The notes under the pieces were generated by a model, which was given only the letters and a program-made list of their open reading frames with translations, was not told where the DNA came from and searched no databases. A stretch of DNA of 64,000 bases from an uncultured archaeon (GTDB lineage Archaea; Halobacteriota; Methanosarcinia; Methanosarcinales; Methanoperedenaceae): assembly GCA_902386135.1 (NCBI GenBank), contig CABMIB010000101.1, positions 1-64,000 on the forward strand, read 5' to 3'. A program made the translations under genes and the position numbers. Positions 1 to 9,629 of this stretch are shown here, one piece after another. Every line of letters starts with the position of its first letter. Position 1 is the stretch's first letter.

Positions 1-261
1 ATGATGTACGGTTCAAACTACACAGATCTATGTTACGGCTACAGGGCATTTAAGAAAGAGGCTATTAAAAAGATATACTGCCAGTCAAAAGGATTCGAGA
101 TCGAGACTGAACAATCCATACGCATGAAAAAAGCCGGGCTCAAGGTGAAGGAAGTATCCTCCTTTGAAGCGCGAAGAAAGTACGGAGACTCTAATCTTAA
201 TTCGTTCAAAGACGGGTGGAGAATCCTTAAGGTCATACTCAAGGAATATTTTAAGTCTTAA
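1..261 (+). CDS. GT2 glycosyltransferase, C-terminal part (cut by window start)
   Basis: This is the C-terminal 86 residues of a family 2 glycosyltransferase of the polyprenyl-phosphate sugar transferase (DPM1-like) group. The segment TDLCYGYRAFKKEA (about residues 8-21) matches the conserved 'D-x-x-C/T-G-Y-R-A-F' acceptor-side loop of this group, followed by the usual E-x-E and 'R-x-Y-G-x-S' stretches. The ATG at base 1 is most likely internal, and the catalytic N-terminal half lies outside the window. It opens the AT-rich glycan cluster that runs to about 11.3 kb. Family-level call is firm; the sugar and acceptor are unknown. Confidence 0.75.
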   Translation: MMYGSNYTDLCYGYRAFKKEAIKKIYCQSKGFEIETEQSIRMKKAGLKVKEVSSFEARRKYGDSNLNSFKDGWRILKVILKEYFKS

Positions 262-279
262 CAAGTCTAACTAATCTCT

Positions 280-1158
280 ATGAGTATAGTAAAAATGAAT
301 GATACTAAAAAGTATATAAATTTTTTAGACCTATTAATTATATTATTATGGGTCGGATTTATGTTAATGTCAGTAGCAATTCCTAGCCTTGGAAATAGTC
401 CTATTAGAACATTTCTAGGAATACCGATGGTATTATTTATCCCTGGTTATGTCACCGTCGCGGCATTATATCCGCGAAATAATTTAGAACCAGTTGTAAG
501 AATTGCGCTTAGTTTGGGTCTTTCTATCGTGGTAATACCTATCCTGGGCTTAATATTAAATTTTACCTTTGGCTTAAACCTAATTTCTGTAATCAATGCT
601 CTGTGCATATATATAATAACCGTCGTGTTTATTGCAATAAATAGAATAAGAAAACTTCCAGAGGATTTGCAGTTCTCAATCTCCTTCAACAAATTATTTA
701 GGATAACAGATATCGAATTAAATTCAAAAAATATGGCCAATTCCATATTGGCTATAATACTAATATTTACAATAGGGTCAGCAGCTGATATGGCATATTT
801 AGCAATTACAACACCGAAAATAGGAGAAAGATTTACTGAATTTTATGTTCTAGATGGGCAAGGAAAAGCTGATAATTATCCTATAGAATTGAAATTAAAT
901 TCCTCTGTTGATTTGATGGCGGGCGTAGTTAATCATGAATATGTCCCTACCAATTATACGATTCAGATGGTTTTAGATAAAGAATTATTGACAACTGAGA
1001 AATTATCGCTGAATGATACTGAAAAATGGGAAAAAAAAATTATACTGAATCCAAATAAAGAAGGTTTTGATATGAAACTCCAATTTCTTTTATTTAAAGA
1101 AAATAATTTTACAATTCCTTATAGGAAGTTATATCTGTTTATTAATTGTACAAGTTAG
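280..1158 (+). CDS. DUF1616-family membrane protein
   Basis: A 292-aa membrane protein resembling the archaeal DUF1616 family. About five hydrophobic segments can be seen in the N-terminal half (roughly residues 14-34, 44-64, 72-95, 100-120 and 152-172), with a GYVTVAALYP stretch typical of the family after the second. The C-terminal 110 residues are polar and look like an extracytoplasmic beta-rich domain. An alternative start at 295 (second ATG) is possible; neither has a clear Shine-Dalgarno. DUF1616 genes often sit beside S-layer or glycan genes, as here, but the molecular role is not known. Confidence 0.7.
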   Translation: MSIVKMNDTKKYINFLDLLIILLWVGFMLMSVAIPSLGNSPIRTFLGIPMVLFIPGYVTVAALYPRNNLEPVVRIALSLGLSIVVIPILGLILNFTFGLNLISVINALCIYIITVVFIAINRIRKLPEDLQFSISFNKLFRITDIELNSKNMANSILAIILIFTIGSAADMAYLAITTPKIGERFTEFYVLDGQGKADNYPIELKLNSSVDLMAGVVNHEYVPTNYTIQMVLDKELLTTEKLSLNDTEKWEKKIILNPNKEGFDMKLQFLLFKENNFTIPYRKLYLFINCTS

Positions 1159-1180
1159 TAGATGATATAATGGGGTAAGG

Positions 1181-2134
1181 ATGATCAATTATAATAATCC
1201 TTTGATATCTGTCATTATATGTGCATTCTCTTTAAAGAGACTCGATATGACGAAATTTTGTATACATTCTATCCTTAATAATACATATAAAAATTATGAG
1301 ATAATATTAGTGATCGATGGAAATAATGAACTTAAGAAAATATTGGATAATGAGTTTAAAGATATAAAAAATATGATAATTATTGAAAACGAGATTAATC
1401 TAGGTCCATCTGTATCTAGAAATAGAGGAGTAGAATTAGCAAAAGGAGATATCGTTGCATTTATAGATGATGATGCTTTTGCATCTTCTGAATGGTTAAA
1501 AAATATAATTAAAAACTTCTCGGAGAATCCTGAAATATCTGTAGTAGGTGGGAAATTATTACCTGTTTATGAAGATGGTTCTAGAAAACTTCCAGAAGAG
1601 CTTTTATGGATAGTAGGTGGAACATATAAAGGATTTCCAGGAAATAGACAGTTTGTGAGAAATGTATTCACAGGTAATATGGCGGTTAAAAGAGATATTT
1701 TTAGAGATACACGATTTGAGATTATGTATGACAAGGAAAAAGGATTGTCTCACCAATTAGAGGACACATTGTTTTGTGTTAGAGTCAATAATATAAAGCC
1801 AAATACGATATTGTATGATCCAGATATTATTGTTCATCATCATGTTACAAAAGATAAATTGAGGGTTGGATATATTTTCAAAAGATCCTTTTCTGAAGGT
1901 ATTTTAAAAGCAAAATTGAAATATATTAATAATAGTAATAGCCAAAAAGGGAATACGAATAATATTTTATCCAGCGAGCATAATTATTTAAATATTGTTC
2001 TAAGGTCAATAATTAAAACTTTATGTGAACTTAAAATAAGAAATTCTACATTGATGATATTGACAGTGTTAGGTGTATTAAGTGGATATGTAAATTTTTT
2101 ATTAACAGAAAGGTATGGGAGACTCTTGGCATGA
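1181..2134 (+). CDS. GT2 family glycosyltransferase
   Basis: A 317-aa GT-A fold glycosyltransferase. The N-terminus (ISVIICAFSLKRLDM) is the nucleotide-binding first strand, and VAFIDDDAFAS carries the metal/nucleotide-sugar DxD motif at about residues 96-98. A GNMAVKRDIF stretch and a QLEDTLF segment (acid/base region) follow. The last ~30 residues are hydrophobic and could be a membrane anchor. It is preceded by a GGGGTAAGG-like ribosome site. It belongs to the same co-directional run as the flanking genes and probably adds one sugar in a surface-glycan or S-layer glycan. The donor is unknown. Confidence 0.85.
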   Translation: MINYNNPLISVIICAFSLKRLDMTKFCIHSILNNTYKNYEIILVIDGNNELKKILDNEFKDIKNMIIIENEINLGPSVSRNRGVELAKGDIVAFIDDDAFASSEWLKNIIKNFSENPEISVVGGKLLPVYEDGSRKLPEELLWIVGGTYKGFPGNRQFVRNVFTGNMAVKRDIFRDTRFEIMYDKEKGLSHQLEDTLFCVRVNNIKPNTILYDPDIIVHHHVTKDKLRVGYIFKRSFSEGILKAKLKYINNSNSQKGNTNNILSSEHNYLNIVLRSIIKTLCELKIRNSTLMILTVLGVLSGYVNFLLTERYGRLLA

Positions 2135-2150
2135 TAAAGAGGAATTAAAA

Positions 2151-3023
2151 ATGGAAGTAATTAGTATAGTAATCTCTACATACGATGATCCAATTAATTT
2201 TGTAAGTCAATGTCTGAATTCGCTATTACATCAAAAAAGGGTAGATGAAATTATAGTGGTGGATAGCTCAAAAAAAGATGATATAAAATCTCTTTGTCAT
2301 TCACTTGGCAGTGATAAAATCAATTATATTTATACGCCTCCTAAAGGATTATCTGATGCCAGAAATAAAGGGATAAATATTGCTAGAAACGATATAATAG
2401 CATTTACAGATGCTGATTGTATAGTTGATAAAAATTGGGCTGAGAACATTTACATATCATTTGATGAGAGAAAAAATAATGAAGATATGGTTGCAATTGT
2501 AGGAGGGAAAGTTTTACCCAAATGGATATCGAAACCGAATAGAATACTTTACTACTCTTCTATTGCGCAAGGATTTTATTCATTATTTGATATGGGGGAT
2601 AAACTAAAAGAGGTAGATCAAATTTTTGGAGCAAATTTTGCTATTGATAGAAATTTAATAACTGGGTATTTTTCAAAAGATTTAGGGAGAAAAAAAGAAA
2701 ATCTACTTTGCGGTGAAGAAACCAAATTATGTAAGCAAACCAAGGAAAATAAGTTGAAGATAATATACAATCCGTTGGCAATTGTATGGCACCAAATTCC
2801 AGAAGAAAGATCAAAATTTAAATGGATTTGGAAAAGAATTTATTATGGAGGGATTTCAAGAGCATTGGTAGGCGGAAAACCTACTCCTAAGACAGTAGAT
2901 TCTTTCTCATATAATTTATATGATGGCATTTTCTTGGCAATATTTATCATTCCATATACATATGGATTTTTAAAGGCACGGTTTGAAAATGGTAAATTTT
3001 TTAGAAGAGAGGGAAATGTATAA
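2151..3023 (+). CDS. GT2 family glycosyltransferase
   Basis: A 290-aa GT2 enzyme. I prefer the ATG at 2151 over the in-frame ATG at 2115, because GAGG sits about 8 bases ahead of 2151 and the protein then begins directly with the first GT-A strand (MEVISIVISTYDD). FTDADC at about residues 86-90 is the DxD-type motif, and LSDARNKGINIA is the usual helix before it. EETKLCKQ is the likely acid/base region. The end overlaps the start of the next membrane gene by 8 bases, which suggests translational coupling. It is closely similar in layout to the GT2 at 4788. Confidence 0.85.
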   Translation: MEVISIVISTYDDPINFVSQCLNSLLHQKRVDEIIVVDSSKKDDIKSLCHSLGSDKINYIYTPPKGLSDARNKGINIARNDIIAFTDADCIVDKNWAENIYISFDERKNNEDMVAIVGGKVLPKWISKPNRILYYSSIAQGFYSLFDMGDKLKEVDQIFGANFAIDRNLITGYFSKDLGRKKENLLCGEETKLCKQTKENKLKIIYNPLAIVWHQIPEERSKFKWIWKRIYYGGISRALVGGKPTPKTVDSFSYNLYDGIFLAIFIIPYTYGFLKARFENGKFFRREGNV

Positions 3024-4725
3024 ACCAAAAATATATCTCATTTCCATATTTTTGGGAATGATATTATTGTTTTATAGTATATTAGAAATCAAACCTGTTG
3101 ATGTTAATATAGATGATTTTCTCGGTCTGTTTAGCCATTTGACTATATCCTATATTGTGGGATTTATATTTGTAGTTATATGTTCTATTAAACTATATTT
3201 TGACAACGATTTGAAAAAAGATAGTATATATTTGACATATCTAATCGTAATTGGATTATTCCTTTTTGGAATACCTATATTTGCAGAAGATAATGCACGA
3301 TTCGCATGGTCATATTATCCTTCGGGAGAGGTCAAATCAATTTTGGATGTAAACAAAATAAATAGTTTTTCTGGACATGAGATGGGAGCATATTATTCTT
3401 GGCCAGGAGGTCATTTAATCTCTACGTTCATAATTTATGCGACAAATATTAAGATAGAGAATATGATAAAATATATGCCTCTATTTTGGATGTTATCTGT
3501 AATCTTTATCTCATATAGTGCCGGAAAATTGTTCAAATTAGAGGGAAATCAGTGCTTTTTGATAGCGCTATTGACAATATCTTCTTTTTGGACATTTAAT
3601 TATTATTATGGTCCTCCGTCTCTTGGATATATATTATATCTATTATCTTTTATTTCAGTAATATTCATATTTTCTAGAATAGATATGTATGAAGATGAGA
3701 TGGATAAAAGTAATCTCGATAGAAATCTTTTTGTTAAAAAAGAGACTGATAGAAATAAGAATTTAAATAACAACGATAAATATATTGATAGTACTGTCAT
3801 GTTTTTATCATTTTTTGTGACTGTAATCACTCATATGCTGACATCTATGGCATTGATTTTAACATTCTTATTTTCTTCTGGAGATATATATAAAAATAGA
3901 ATAAAAATTACGGCATTTATGATAACTATATTTCTCGGATGGAATTTCTATGCCGCACCTTCAATGTTTGATTGGGGAATAAGAGATTTTATTAAACCTA
4001 TTATGGATGGTACATTATTTAATATTTTCACGACCGAGAAATATAGTTCTGGAACAACATTTATAAGAGAAATGATTCATTATGCCCGTATTTCATATCT
4101 AGGATTTTATGCAATTCTGATAATATTAGCAGGTATATTTTATCTGAAAAATTCGAAAAACAATGATATAAATAGAAAAAAGGTTAAAATATGTTTCTTA
4201 TGGTTTTTTGGTATTTTAACATTACTTGTATTTCGATATGGAGCAGAAATGGATGATAGAGTCTATATTATGTCTTTATTACCAATGTCACTTATTTTGG
4301 TCATGACGTTTGATAAAAGAATTATTGCTACATTGGCAATATTATTTATAGCTCTTCATATTCCTGCACATTATGGAACAGAAAGTTATGAAATGGTCCA
4401 AACAACTGACTTAATAGGTTCTGAATTTCTTGCATCAAAATTAAATACTAATGATTCTGTAAATTATTATTATGCCCCATTGATAAGATATTACAATAAT
4501 CAATTTTCTAATAGTATGGGATTCGATAATCAAGGATATTTTAATCCAGATAATAAGTCCTTAAAAGGTTCTACTTATGTTATTTATAGTAGACAGATGC
4601 ATAATTATTTGTCATATGTCTTTGGAACAGACAAAACCCAAAACTGGCTAAATACAAAAAATAGTCCTATGCTATTGTATGACAATGGAAATTATAATAT
4701 ATTCAAGAACAATAAAATTGATTGA
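3016..4725 (+). CDS. Multipass membrane protein of the glycan cluster
   Basis: A 569-aa integral membrane protein with a dozen or so hydrophobic segments across its length and a soluble C-terminal ~110 residues. The ATG at 3016 is preceded by GAGAGGGAA and overlaps the stop of the upstream GT2, so it is preferred to the ORF start at 2983. A charged cytoplasmic-looking insert lies around residues 225-255. The general layout recalls GT-C glycosyltransferases or Wzy-like polymerases, and DNARF at about residues 92-96 could be a GT-C style acidic loop motif. I could not assign it to a named family. Context suggests polymerisation or sugar transfer at the membrane. Confidence 0.6.
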   Translation: MYKPKIYLISIFLGMILLFYSILEIKPVDVNIDDFLGLFSHLTISYIVGFIFVVICSIKLYFDNDLKKDSIYLTYLIVIGLFLFGIPIFAEDNARFAWSYYPSGEVKSILDVNKINSFSGHEMGAYYSWPGGHLISTFIIYATNIKIENMIKYMPLFWMLSVIFISYSAGKLFKLEGNQCFLIALLTISSFWTFNYYYGPPSLGYILYLLSFISVIFIFSRIDMYEDEMDKSNLDRNLFVKKETDRNKNLNNNDKYIDSTVMFLSFFVTVITHMLTSMALILTFLFSSGDIYKNRIKITAFMITIFLGWNFYAAPSMFDWGIRDFIKPIMDGTLFNIFTTEKYSSGTTFIREMIHYARISYLGFYAILIILAGIFYLKNSKNNDINRKKVKICFLWFFGILTLLVFRYGAEMDDRVYIMSLLPMSLILVMTFDKRIIATLAILFIALHIPAHYGTESYEMVQTTDLIGSEFLASKLNTNDSVNYYYAPLIRYYNNQFSNSMGFDNQGYFNPDNKSLKGSTYVIYSRQMHNYLSYVFGTDKTQNWLNTKNSPMLLYDNGNYNIFKNNKID

Positions 4726-4787
4726 AGAAAATAATAATGAGTATGAAACGGTGAGCAGGTGATAATAGATAAGGGGGGCAATCAAAA

Positions 4788-5681
4788 ATGGTTAAAGTAT
4801 CAATTATTGTACCGGTGCTTAATGGAGGTTTACAAACAAAGAAATGTATTGAGTCTTTGATAAATCAAGATTTTCCAAAAGATCAATATGAGATAATAAT
4901 AGTGGATAATGGTTCCAATGATAATACAATGAGCATTCTTAGCGATTATAAAGAATATATTAATGTGTTGGTTGAGCCCGAAAAAGGATCATATGCAGCT
5001 AGAAATAAAGGAATCAACATTTCCAAAGGAGAAATTATAGCATTTACCGATGCGGATTGCATAGCCAATAAAAATTGGTTGAAAGAGTTGTGTATAGGGA
5101 TTAGAGATAAAGATATTGGTTGCGTTGTAGGTTCCATAGCTGCATATCCTGGTAAAACATTAGTAGAAATATATTCAAAAAATAGAGATGTTTTATCCCA
5201 AAAGATCACTCTGGATTCAAAATTTTTGCCGTACGGACAAACTGCAAATGTCGCGTTTAGAAAAGATGTTCTTGAAAAGATTGGTAATTTTGATAATACA
5301 CTTTATACTGGAGGAGACGCTGATATTGCCTGGAGGATGCAGTTAATGACTACATACAAATTAATATATCGTCCTGAAGCAAATGTTGAACACCACCATA
5401 GAACATCAATAAAAAAATTATTTATGCAATATTTCAATTATGGTATTGGAAATGTTTTACTTTTCAAAAAATATAGCAAAACTATGAAATACAATGCCGG
5501 CGGATCTGTGTTAGATTGGCTAAAATTAGGATTGGCTGAATTTTTTACGTCCATAGACAAATTAATTCAAAATCCTAGCAGATATTCCATATTAGAACCA
5601 TTTTTATTGTTAACTTGTACTGTGGCTCTGCGTGCGGGTAGATTATATGGAAGTCTCAAATTCAAATCGTTTTATATATAA
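4788..5681 (+). CDS. GT2 family glycosyltransferase
   Basis: A 297-aa GT2 enzyme with MVKVSIIVPVLNGG at the N-terminus, VDNGSNDNT after the second strand, and FTDADC (about 87-91) as the metal-binding motif. TGGDADIAWRMQL (about 170-182) corresponds to the ED catalytic segment, with a His cluster (EHHHR) after it. AAGGGGGGC about 8 bases upstream of the ATG is a strong ribosome site. The C-terminus carries a weakly hydrophobic region. Part of the glycan operon; specificity is unknown. Confidence 0.87.
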   Translation: MVKVSIIVPVLNGGLQTKKCIESLINQDFPKDQYEIIIVDNGSNDNTMSILSDYKEYINVLVEPEKGSYAARNKGINISKGEIIAFTDADCIANKNWLKELCIGIRDKDIGCVVGSIAAYPGKTLVEIYSKNRDVLSQKITLDSKFLPYGQTANVAFRKDVLEKIGNFDNTLYTGGDADIAWRMQLMTTYKLIYRPEANVEHHHRTSIKKLFMQYFNYGIGNVLLFKKYSKTMKYNAGGSVLDWLKLGLAEFFTSIDKLIQNPSRYSILEPFLLLTCTVALRAGRLYGSLKFKSFYI

Positions 5682-5703
5682 AGAATGATGGATACAGGGA
5701 AAT

Positions 5704-7023
5704 ATGAAAATTTTTACGTTAATAGATAAGATATACGCAGATTCTATTCTTAAAAATTCGATGCATTTGATAGTAACGAATTTTCTTAGTCTCGTTCTGG
5801 GATTCTTTTTCTGGATGATTGCGACAAGATTTTATTTACCGAAAGAGATTGGAATAATTTCTGCTATATTGTCGAGTATGCTTTTAATTTCGACATTAAG
5901 TACTATAGGATTACCTTCGGCAATGACATTTTATTTGCCAATATATTCTAAAGATGCAAATAAAATAATTAATTCGAGTTTGATAATAAGCATTATAATA
6001 TCTGTAATTTTCTCGTTGATATTTTTATTTGGAATTGATACATGGGCTCCAGATTTAAAACCGGTTTTAGGAAATTTAGAATTAACTGTTATTTTTATTA
6101 TTGCTACTATAATGACAACTGTATCATTACTTATGGCAGGAATATTTACAGCAGGTAAAAGGTCTTCCTTCCAAATGATAAAAGAAAATGTATTTAATAC
6201 TATAAAAATATTCCTTCTTGTCTTATTTGCAGGTTTTGGAGCTATAGGAATTTTTATATCATGGAGCGTAGGCCTTATAGCTTCTATGGTAATTGGATTC
6301 ATTCTATTATATAAATTATGGAAATATATTCCCAATTCATTTAATTTTCCGATTAATTCGATAATCAAGGATATGGCAAAATTTTCATTTGGGGTTTATA
6401 TTGCCGGGATTTTTAGCAATCTTCCTAAACTTATATTTCCTATTTTGATAGTAGGTATGATCTCGGCAGATTCTGCTGGATATTTTTTTATTGCGATGAC
6501 AGTTGCTGGTATATTATATGGAATTCCAGAATCAATGGTAGGCCCGTTCATTGCGGAATCTTCTGATAAAGAAAAATTCGAGAAGAATATAATAAAGACG
6601 ATCAGATTCAATTTGCTACTCTTAATTCCAGGACTGATATTGGTTATATTCTTTGGAAAATTTGTCCTGAATATTTTTAATCCGAATTATGCGAATAATT
6701 CATTCGCTACCCTTATTATTCTTTCTATGGCAAGCATTCCTACATCATTTGTTGTTATGTTCAATATGATCAATGGTGCTCAAAAAAAGATAATGAAAAT
6801 GATAGTAATAAATATAATAACATCTTTAAGTATTATTATCCTTTCTATACCTCTTATGAAAATCTGGAATATCGAAGGTATAGCTATTGCATATCTCATC
6901 ACGAATACCATAATGGCAGTTTTTATTATTTTTAAAACCAAAAATCCTATGAGACTTGCTATAGGATCGAAGGGCCATATAATAAAAGTTGATGAAATTA
7001 AGGAAATAGATGTCAGAAACTAA
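5704..7023 (+). CDS. Oligosaccharide flippase (Wzx-like, MOP superfamily)
   Basis: A 439-aa protein made almost entirely of hydrophobic helices (about 12), with the N-terminal SMHLIVTNFLSLVLGFFFW and the RFYLPKEIGIISAI loop characteristic of polysaccharide biosynthesis/flippase proteins. It would move a lipid-linked oligosaccharide across the cytoplasmic membrane. It starts 22 bases after the upstream GT2 with a GGGAAAT leader. In this cluster it is the natural exporter for the glycan assembled by the four GT2 enzymes. Confidence 0.85.
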   Translation: MKIFTLIDKIYADSILKNSMHLIVTNFLSLVLGFFFWMIATRFYLPKEIGIISAILSSMLLISTLSTIGLPSAMTFYLPIYSKDANKIINSSLIISIIISVIFSLIFLFGIDTWAPDLKPVLGNLELTVIFIIATIMTTVSLLMAGIFTAGKRSSFQMIKENVFNTIKIFLLVLFAGFGAIGIFISWSVGLIASMVIGFILLYKLWKYIPNSFNFPINSIIKDMAKFSFGVYIAGIFSNLPKLIFPILIVGMISADSAGYFFIAMTVAGILYGIPESMVGPFIAESSDKEKFEKNIIKTIRFNLLLLIPGLILVIFFGKFVLNIFNPNYANNSFATLIILSMASIPTSFVVMFNMINGAQKKIMKMIVINIITSLSIIILSIPLMKIWNIEGIAIAYLITNTIMAVFIIFKTKNPMRLAIGSKGHIIKVDEIKEIDVRN

Positions 7024-7053
7024 CAAAAATAAAAAAAAAAGGAAGGACCTCGT

Positions 7054-8313
7054 ATGAGTTTGGATCGTTATCCGTATTACTTAAAGTTCATTGCCGAACT
7101 TAGAATGCATCAGAAAAAAAAGAGAAATGAATTGATAGAGATCCAAAATAAAAAATTAAAACATATAATTAATTATGCATACAATTTTGTACCATATTAT
7201 CGTTCTTTATTTGATAATGTAAATTTAGATCCATATAAAATAAAAACGATTGAAGACCTACAAAAAATACCGATGACAACAAAGAAAGATATTCAAGCAA
7301 ATTATGATAAAATAATCTCTGCCAACACAAATATAGACGAATGCAAGATTACAAATACTACAGGATCTACCGGAATCCCTTTAAGGATATGTAGCGATAA
7401 AAAATCCTTGATATACTCGTCGGCACTTTATTATTTTGCTTTTTTTGAATCTGGTTTAAAATTGATGGATAAATCTCTGGAATTGACAGGAATATTAGAA
7501 GAAGAAAAAGGATTACTGAGAAAATGTATAGTATCAACTTATGATCGACCTGAAGAAGTCATTAAAAAAGTTAAAAAATATAACCCCGATGTGATGTACT
7601 CATTTCCGTCTATTTTTAAAATGATGTCATATTATTTAAATAGTGATGAGGTAAATACCAGATTATTATTTACTCATGGAGAAACACTTACAGAATCATG
7701 CAGAAAATTTATTGGTGATACATTTGGGGCAGAGGTTTTTAATACATATGGATCTACTGAATTTAATAGACTTGCTTTTGAATGTAGCGAACATTCTGGT
7801 CAACATATGATTACAGATGGTGCTATCATAGAATTGGTTAAAAATGGTGAAATTGTTGGAGAGGGAGAAGAGGGAGAGGTTGTAGTAACTGGTTTATATA
7901 ATTATTCCATGCCTTTAATAAGATATAAATTAGGGGATATCGGGATTTTAGCAGATTATGAATGTAACTGCGGAAGGAAATGGCCGTTAATTAAAAGTAT
8001 CGAAGGTAGATGTGACGATTATTTAACTTTACCTAGCGGAAGAATCCTTTCTCCTAGAAACATTAATGTCATCGAAAATATACCAGGAATCCTTCAATAT
8101 AGAACGATCCAAAAGAAAAAAGATACATTTTTTGTCCAGGTAATTCCCGGAAAAGATTTCTCAATCGAAACCAAAAAACTAATAGAAGAAAAAATCAGGA
8201 TGGGTTGTCTTGGAGAGGATATTAAAGTTGAAATTGAGACGGTTAAAGAATTATCAAGAGAGAAGACTGGAAAATTGAGAACCATCATTTCGAATATAAA
8301 TAATATAAAATAA
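7054..8313 (+). CDS. PaaK/CapK-like AMP-dependent ligase
   Basis: A 419-aa adenylate-forming enzyme related to phenylacetate-CoA ligase and the capsule-associated CapK proteins. TNTTGSTGIPL (about 100-110) is the phosphate-binding P-loop, and NTYGSTEF (about 228-236) is the adenine-binding A5-type motif. ECNCGRKWP near the C-terminal third may bind zinc, as in the family. It is preceded by GGAAGGACC. In glycan clusters such enzymes are thought to activate an acyl or amino-acid substituent for attachment to sugar. The next gene (amino-acid dehydrogenase-like) could supply or remove that substrate, but this is inference. Confidence 0.82.
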   Translation: MSLDRYPYYLKFIAELRMHQKKKRNELIEIQNKKLKHIINYAYNFVPYYRSLFDNVNLDPYKIKTIEDLQKIPMTTKKDIQANYDKIISANTNIDECKITNTTGSTGIPLRICSDKKSLIYSSALYYFAFFESGLKLMDKSLELTGILEEEKGLLRKCIVSTYDRPEEVIKKVKKYNPDVMYSFPSIFKMMSYYLNSDEVNTRLLFTHGETLTESCRKFIGDTFGAEVFNTYGSTEFNRLAFECSEHSGQHMITDGAIIELVKNGEIVGEGEEGEVVVTGLYNYSMPLIRYKLGDIGILADYECNCGRKWPLIKSIEGRCDDYLTLPSGRILSPRNINVIENIPGILQYRTIQKKKDTFFVQVIPGKDFSIETKKLIEEKIRMGCLGEDIKVEIETVKELSREKTGKLRTIISNINNIK

Positions 8314-8397
8314 TATGATAATTCTATAAAAAGGTGAGTTATTGAAAAAATAAATTCAGAATTAATATATACGGCCAAAAGTAAAAAATTCGGTGTA

Positions 8398-9558
8398 ATG
8401 GGATATGTTGTTATAGACCATCTAGTTCAAGGAAGTTCTTATGGTGGAGTTCGAATAGTTCCTGAAATATCTTTATTGGAATTGCAACATACGGCGAGAA
8501 GTATGACATATAAGAATGCTTTTATAGGTAATAAGGCAGGAGGGGCAAAAGCCGCCGTGATAATTGATAGAAATAACGAGCAATATAAAAAAGAAATTCT
8601 TACAGAATTCGGTAAAAGTATATCTCCAATTGTAAGAAATGGATTATATTTTCCTGTTATGGATATGGGAATTCAAATACAGGATCTTCAAATTATATTT
8701 GACAATACAAAAACTAGAACTAATGTCTTATCATGGAAAAATCTTTCACACGTCTATACTGCCTATTCCTGTCTCTATGCGACTTTGAGTGCATTACAGG
8801 TTCTTGAGGAAATTCATAATTTAAATAACAAAGATGTCACATTTTGTGTTCAGGGCTATGGAAAAGTCGGAAGTTTATATTCATATCTTATGTATAAAGC
8901 CGGAGCTAAATTTACTGGTTTTTCAAATAAGTATTTTGGAGTTATGGACGACAATGGATTAGATGCAGAAAAATTATTTAATGAACAATTAAAAAGAGGC
9001 GATGATTTTATTTTAGATCTAAAAGATAAACAAGTTTCTCACGATTCTATTCTTGAAAAAGATGTAAATGTTTTACTACTTGCTTCAAATGCTTTAGTAA
9101 TTAACGAAAAAAATTACAAAAAAATTCGAGCAGATATTATAGTATGTGCAGCAAATGCCCCCGTGTCATACGATATAGAAAGAAAATTATTTAAAGAAGG
9201 TAAGATGGTAGTTACCGATTTTATAGCTAATTGTGGTGGCATTTTAGGCTCTATTATGGATACTTATCTAAGTGAAGATGCAGTAAAAAAAATTCTTTCC
9301 TCTTCTTATAAAAGAAAAGTGACAACTTTGATTTATCAATCAATAAATCAGGACACAGCGATAATAGATCTAGTAATAGATGAATTACAAAAGAGAATTG
9401 ATTCAAATTACGATGATACTTATATCCAAAAAGGGTTTACTGAACATATAATAGATTTGTTTAATGAATTTTCGCTTCCATTATATATGTTTACAAATAA
9501 TTTCTTGGAGAAAAAATATGTATCTAGATATGAAAAATTTTGGGGACCTAAGATTTAG
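8398..9558 (+). CDS. Glu/Leu/Phe/Val dehydrogenase-like protein
   Basis: A 386-aa protein resembling the amino-acid dehydrogenase family. GNKAGGAKAAVI (about 44-55) corresponds to the substrate-binding Gly-Lys loop, and VQGYGKVGSLYSYLM (about 145-159) is the NAD(P) Rossmann motif. The glycines of the usual GGGKGG loop are partly changed to Ala, so activity on glutamate is doubtful. The ATG at 8398 lies inside the conserved start of the fold. The same frame is open and protein-like upstream to 8341, without ATG/GTG/TTG. A TTG at 8342, four bases after GGTGA, would enter the frame if the A6 run at 8345-8350 had one more A. The true N-terminus is therefore probably about 19-20 residues longer. 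Confidence 0.78.
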   Translation: MGYVVIDHLVQGSSYGGVRIVPEISLLELQHTARSMTYKNAFIGNKAGGAKAAVIIDRNNEQYKKEILTEFGKSISPIVRNGLYFPVMDMGIQIQDLQIIFDNTKTRTNVLSWKNLSHVYTAYSCLYATLSALQVLEEIHNLNNKDVTFCVQGYGKVGSLYSYLMYKAGAKFTGFSNKYFGVMDDNGLDAEKLFNEQLKRGDDFILDLKDKQVSHDSILEKDVNVLLLASNALVINEKNYKKIRADIIVCAANAPVSYDIERKLFKEGKMVVTDFIANCGGILGSIMDTYLSEDAVKKILSSSYKRKVTTLIYQSINQDTAIIDLVIDELQKRIDSNYDDTYIQKGFTEHIIDLFNEFSLPLYMFTNNFLEKKYVSRYEKFWGPKI

Positions 9559-9629
9559 AACCTTAAGATTTAAAAAATTTAAAACTTAACATATCATACT
9601 AATGAGATTTCATTCGGAATTACATGGAA

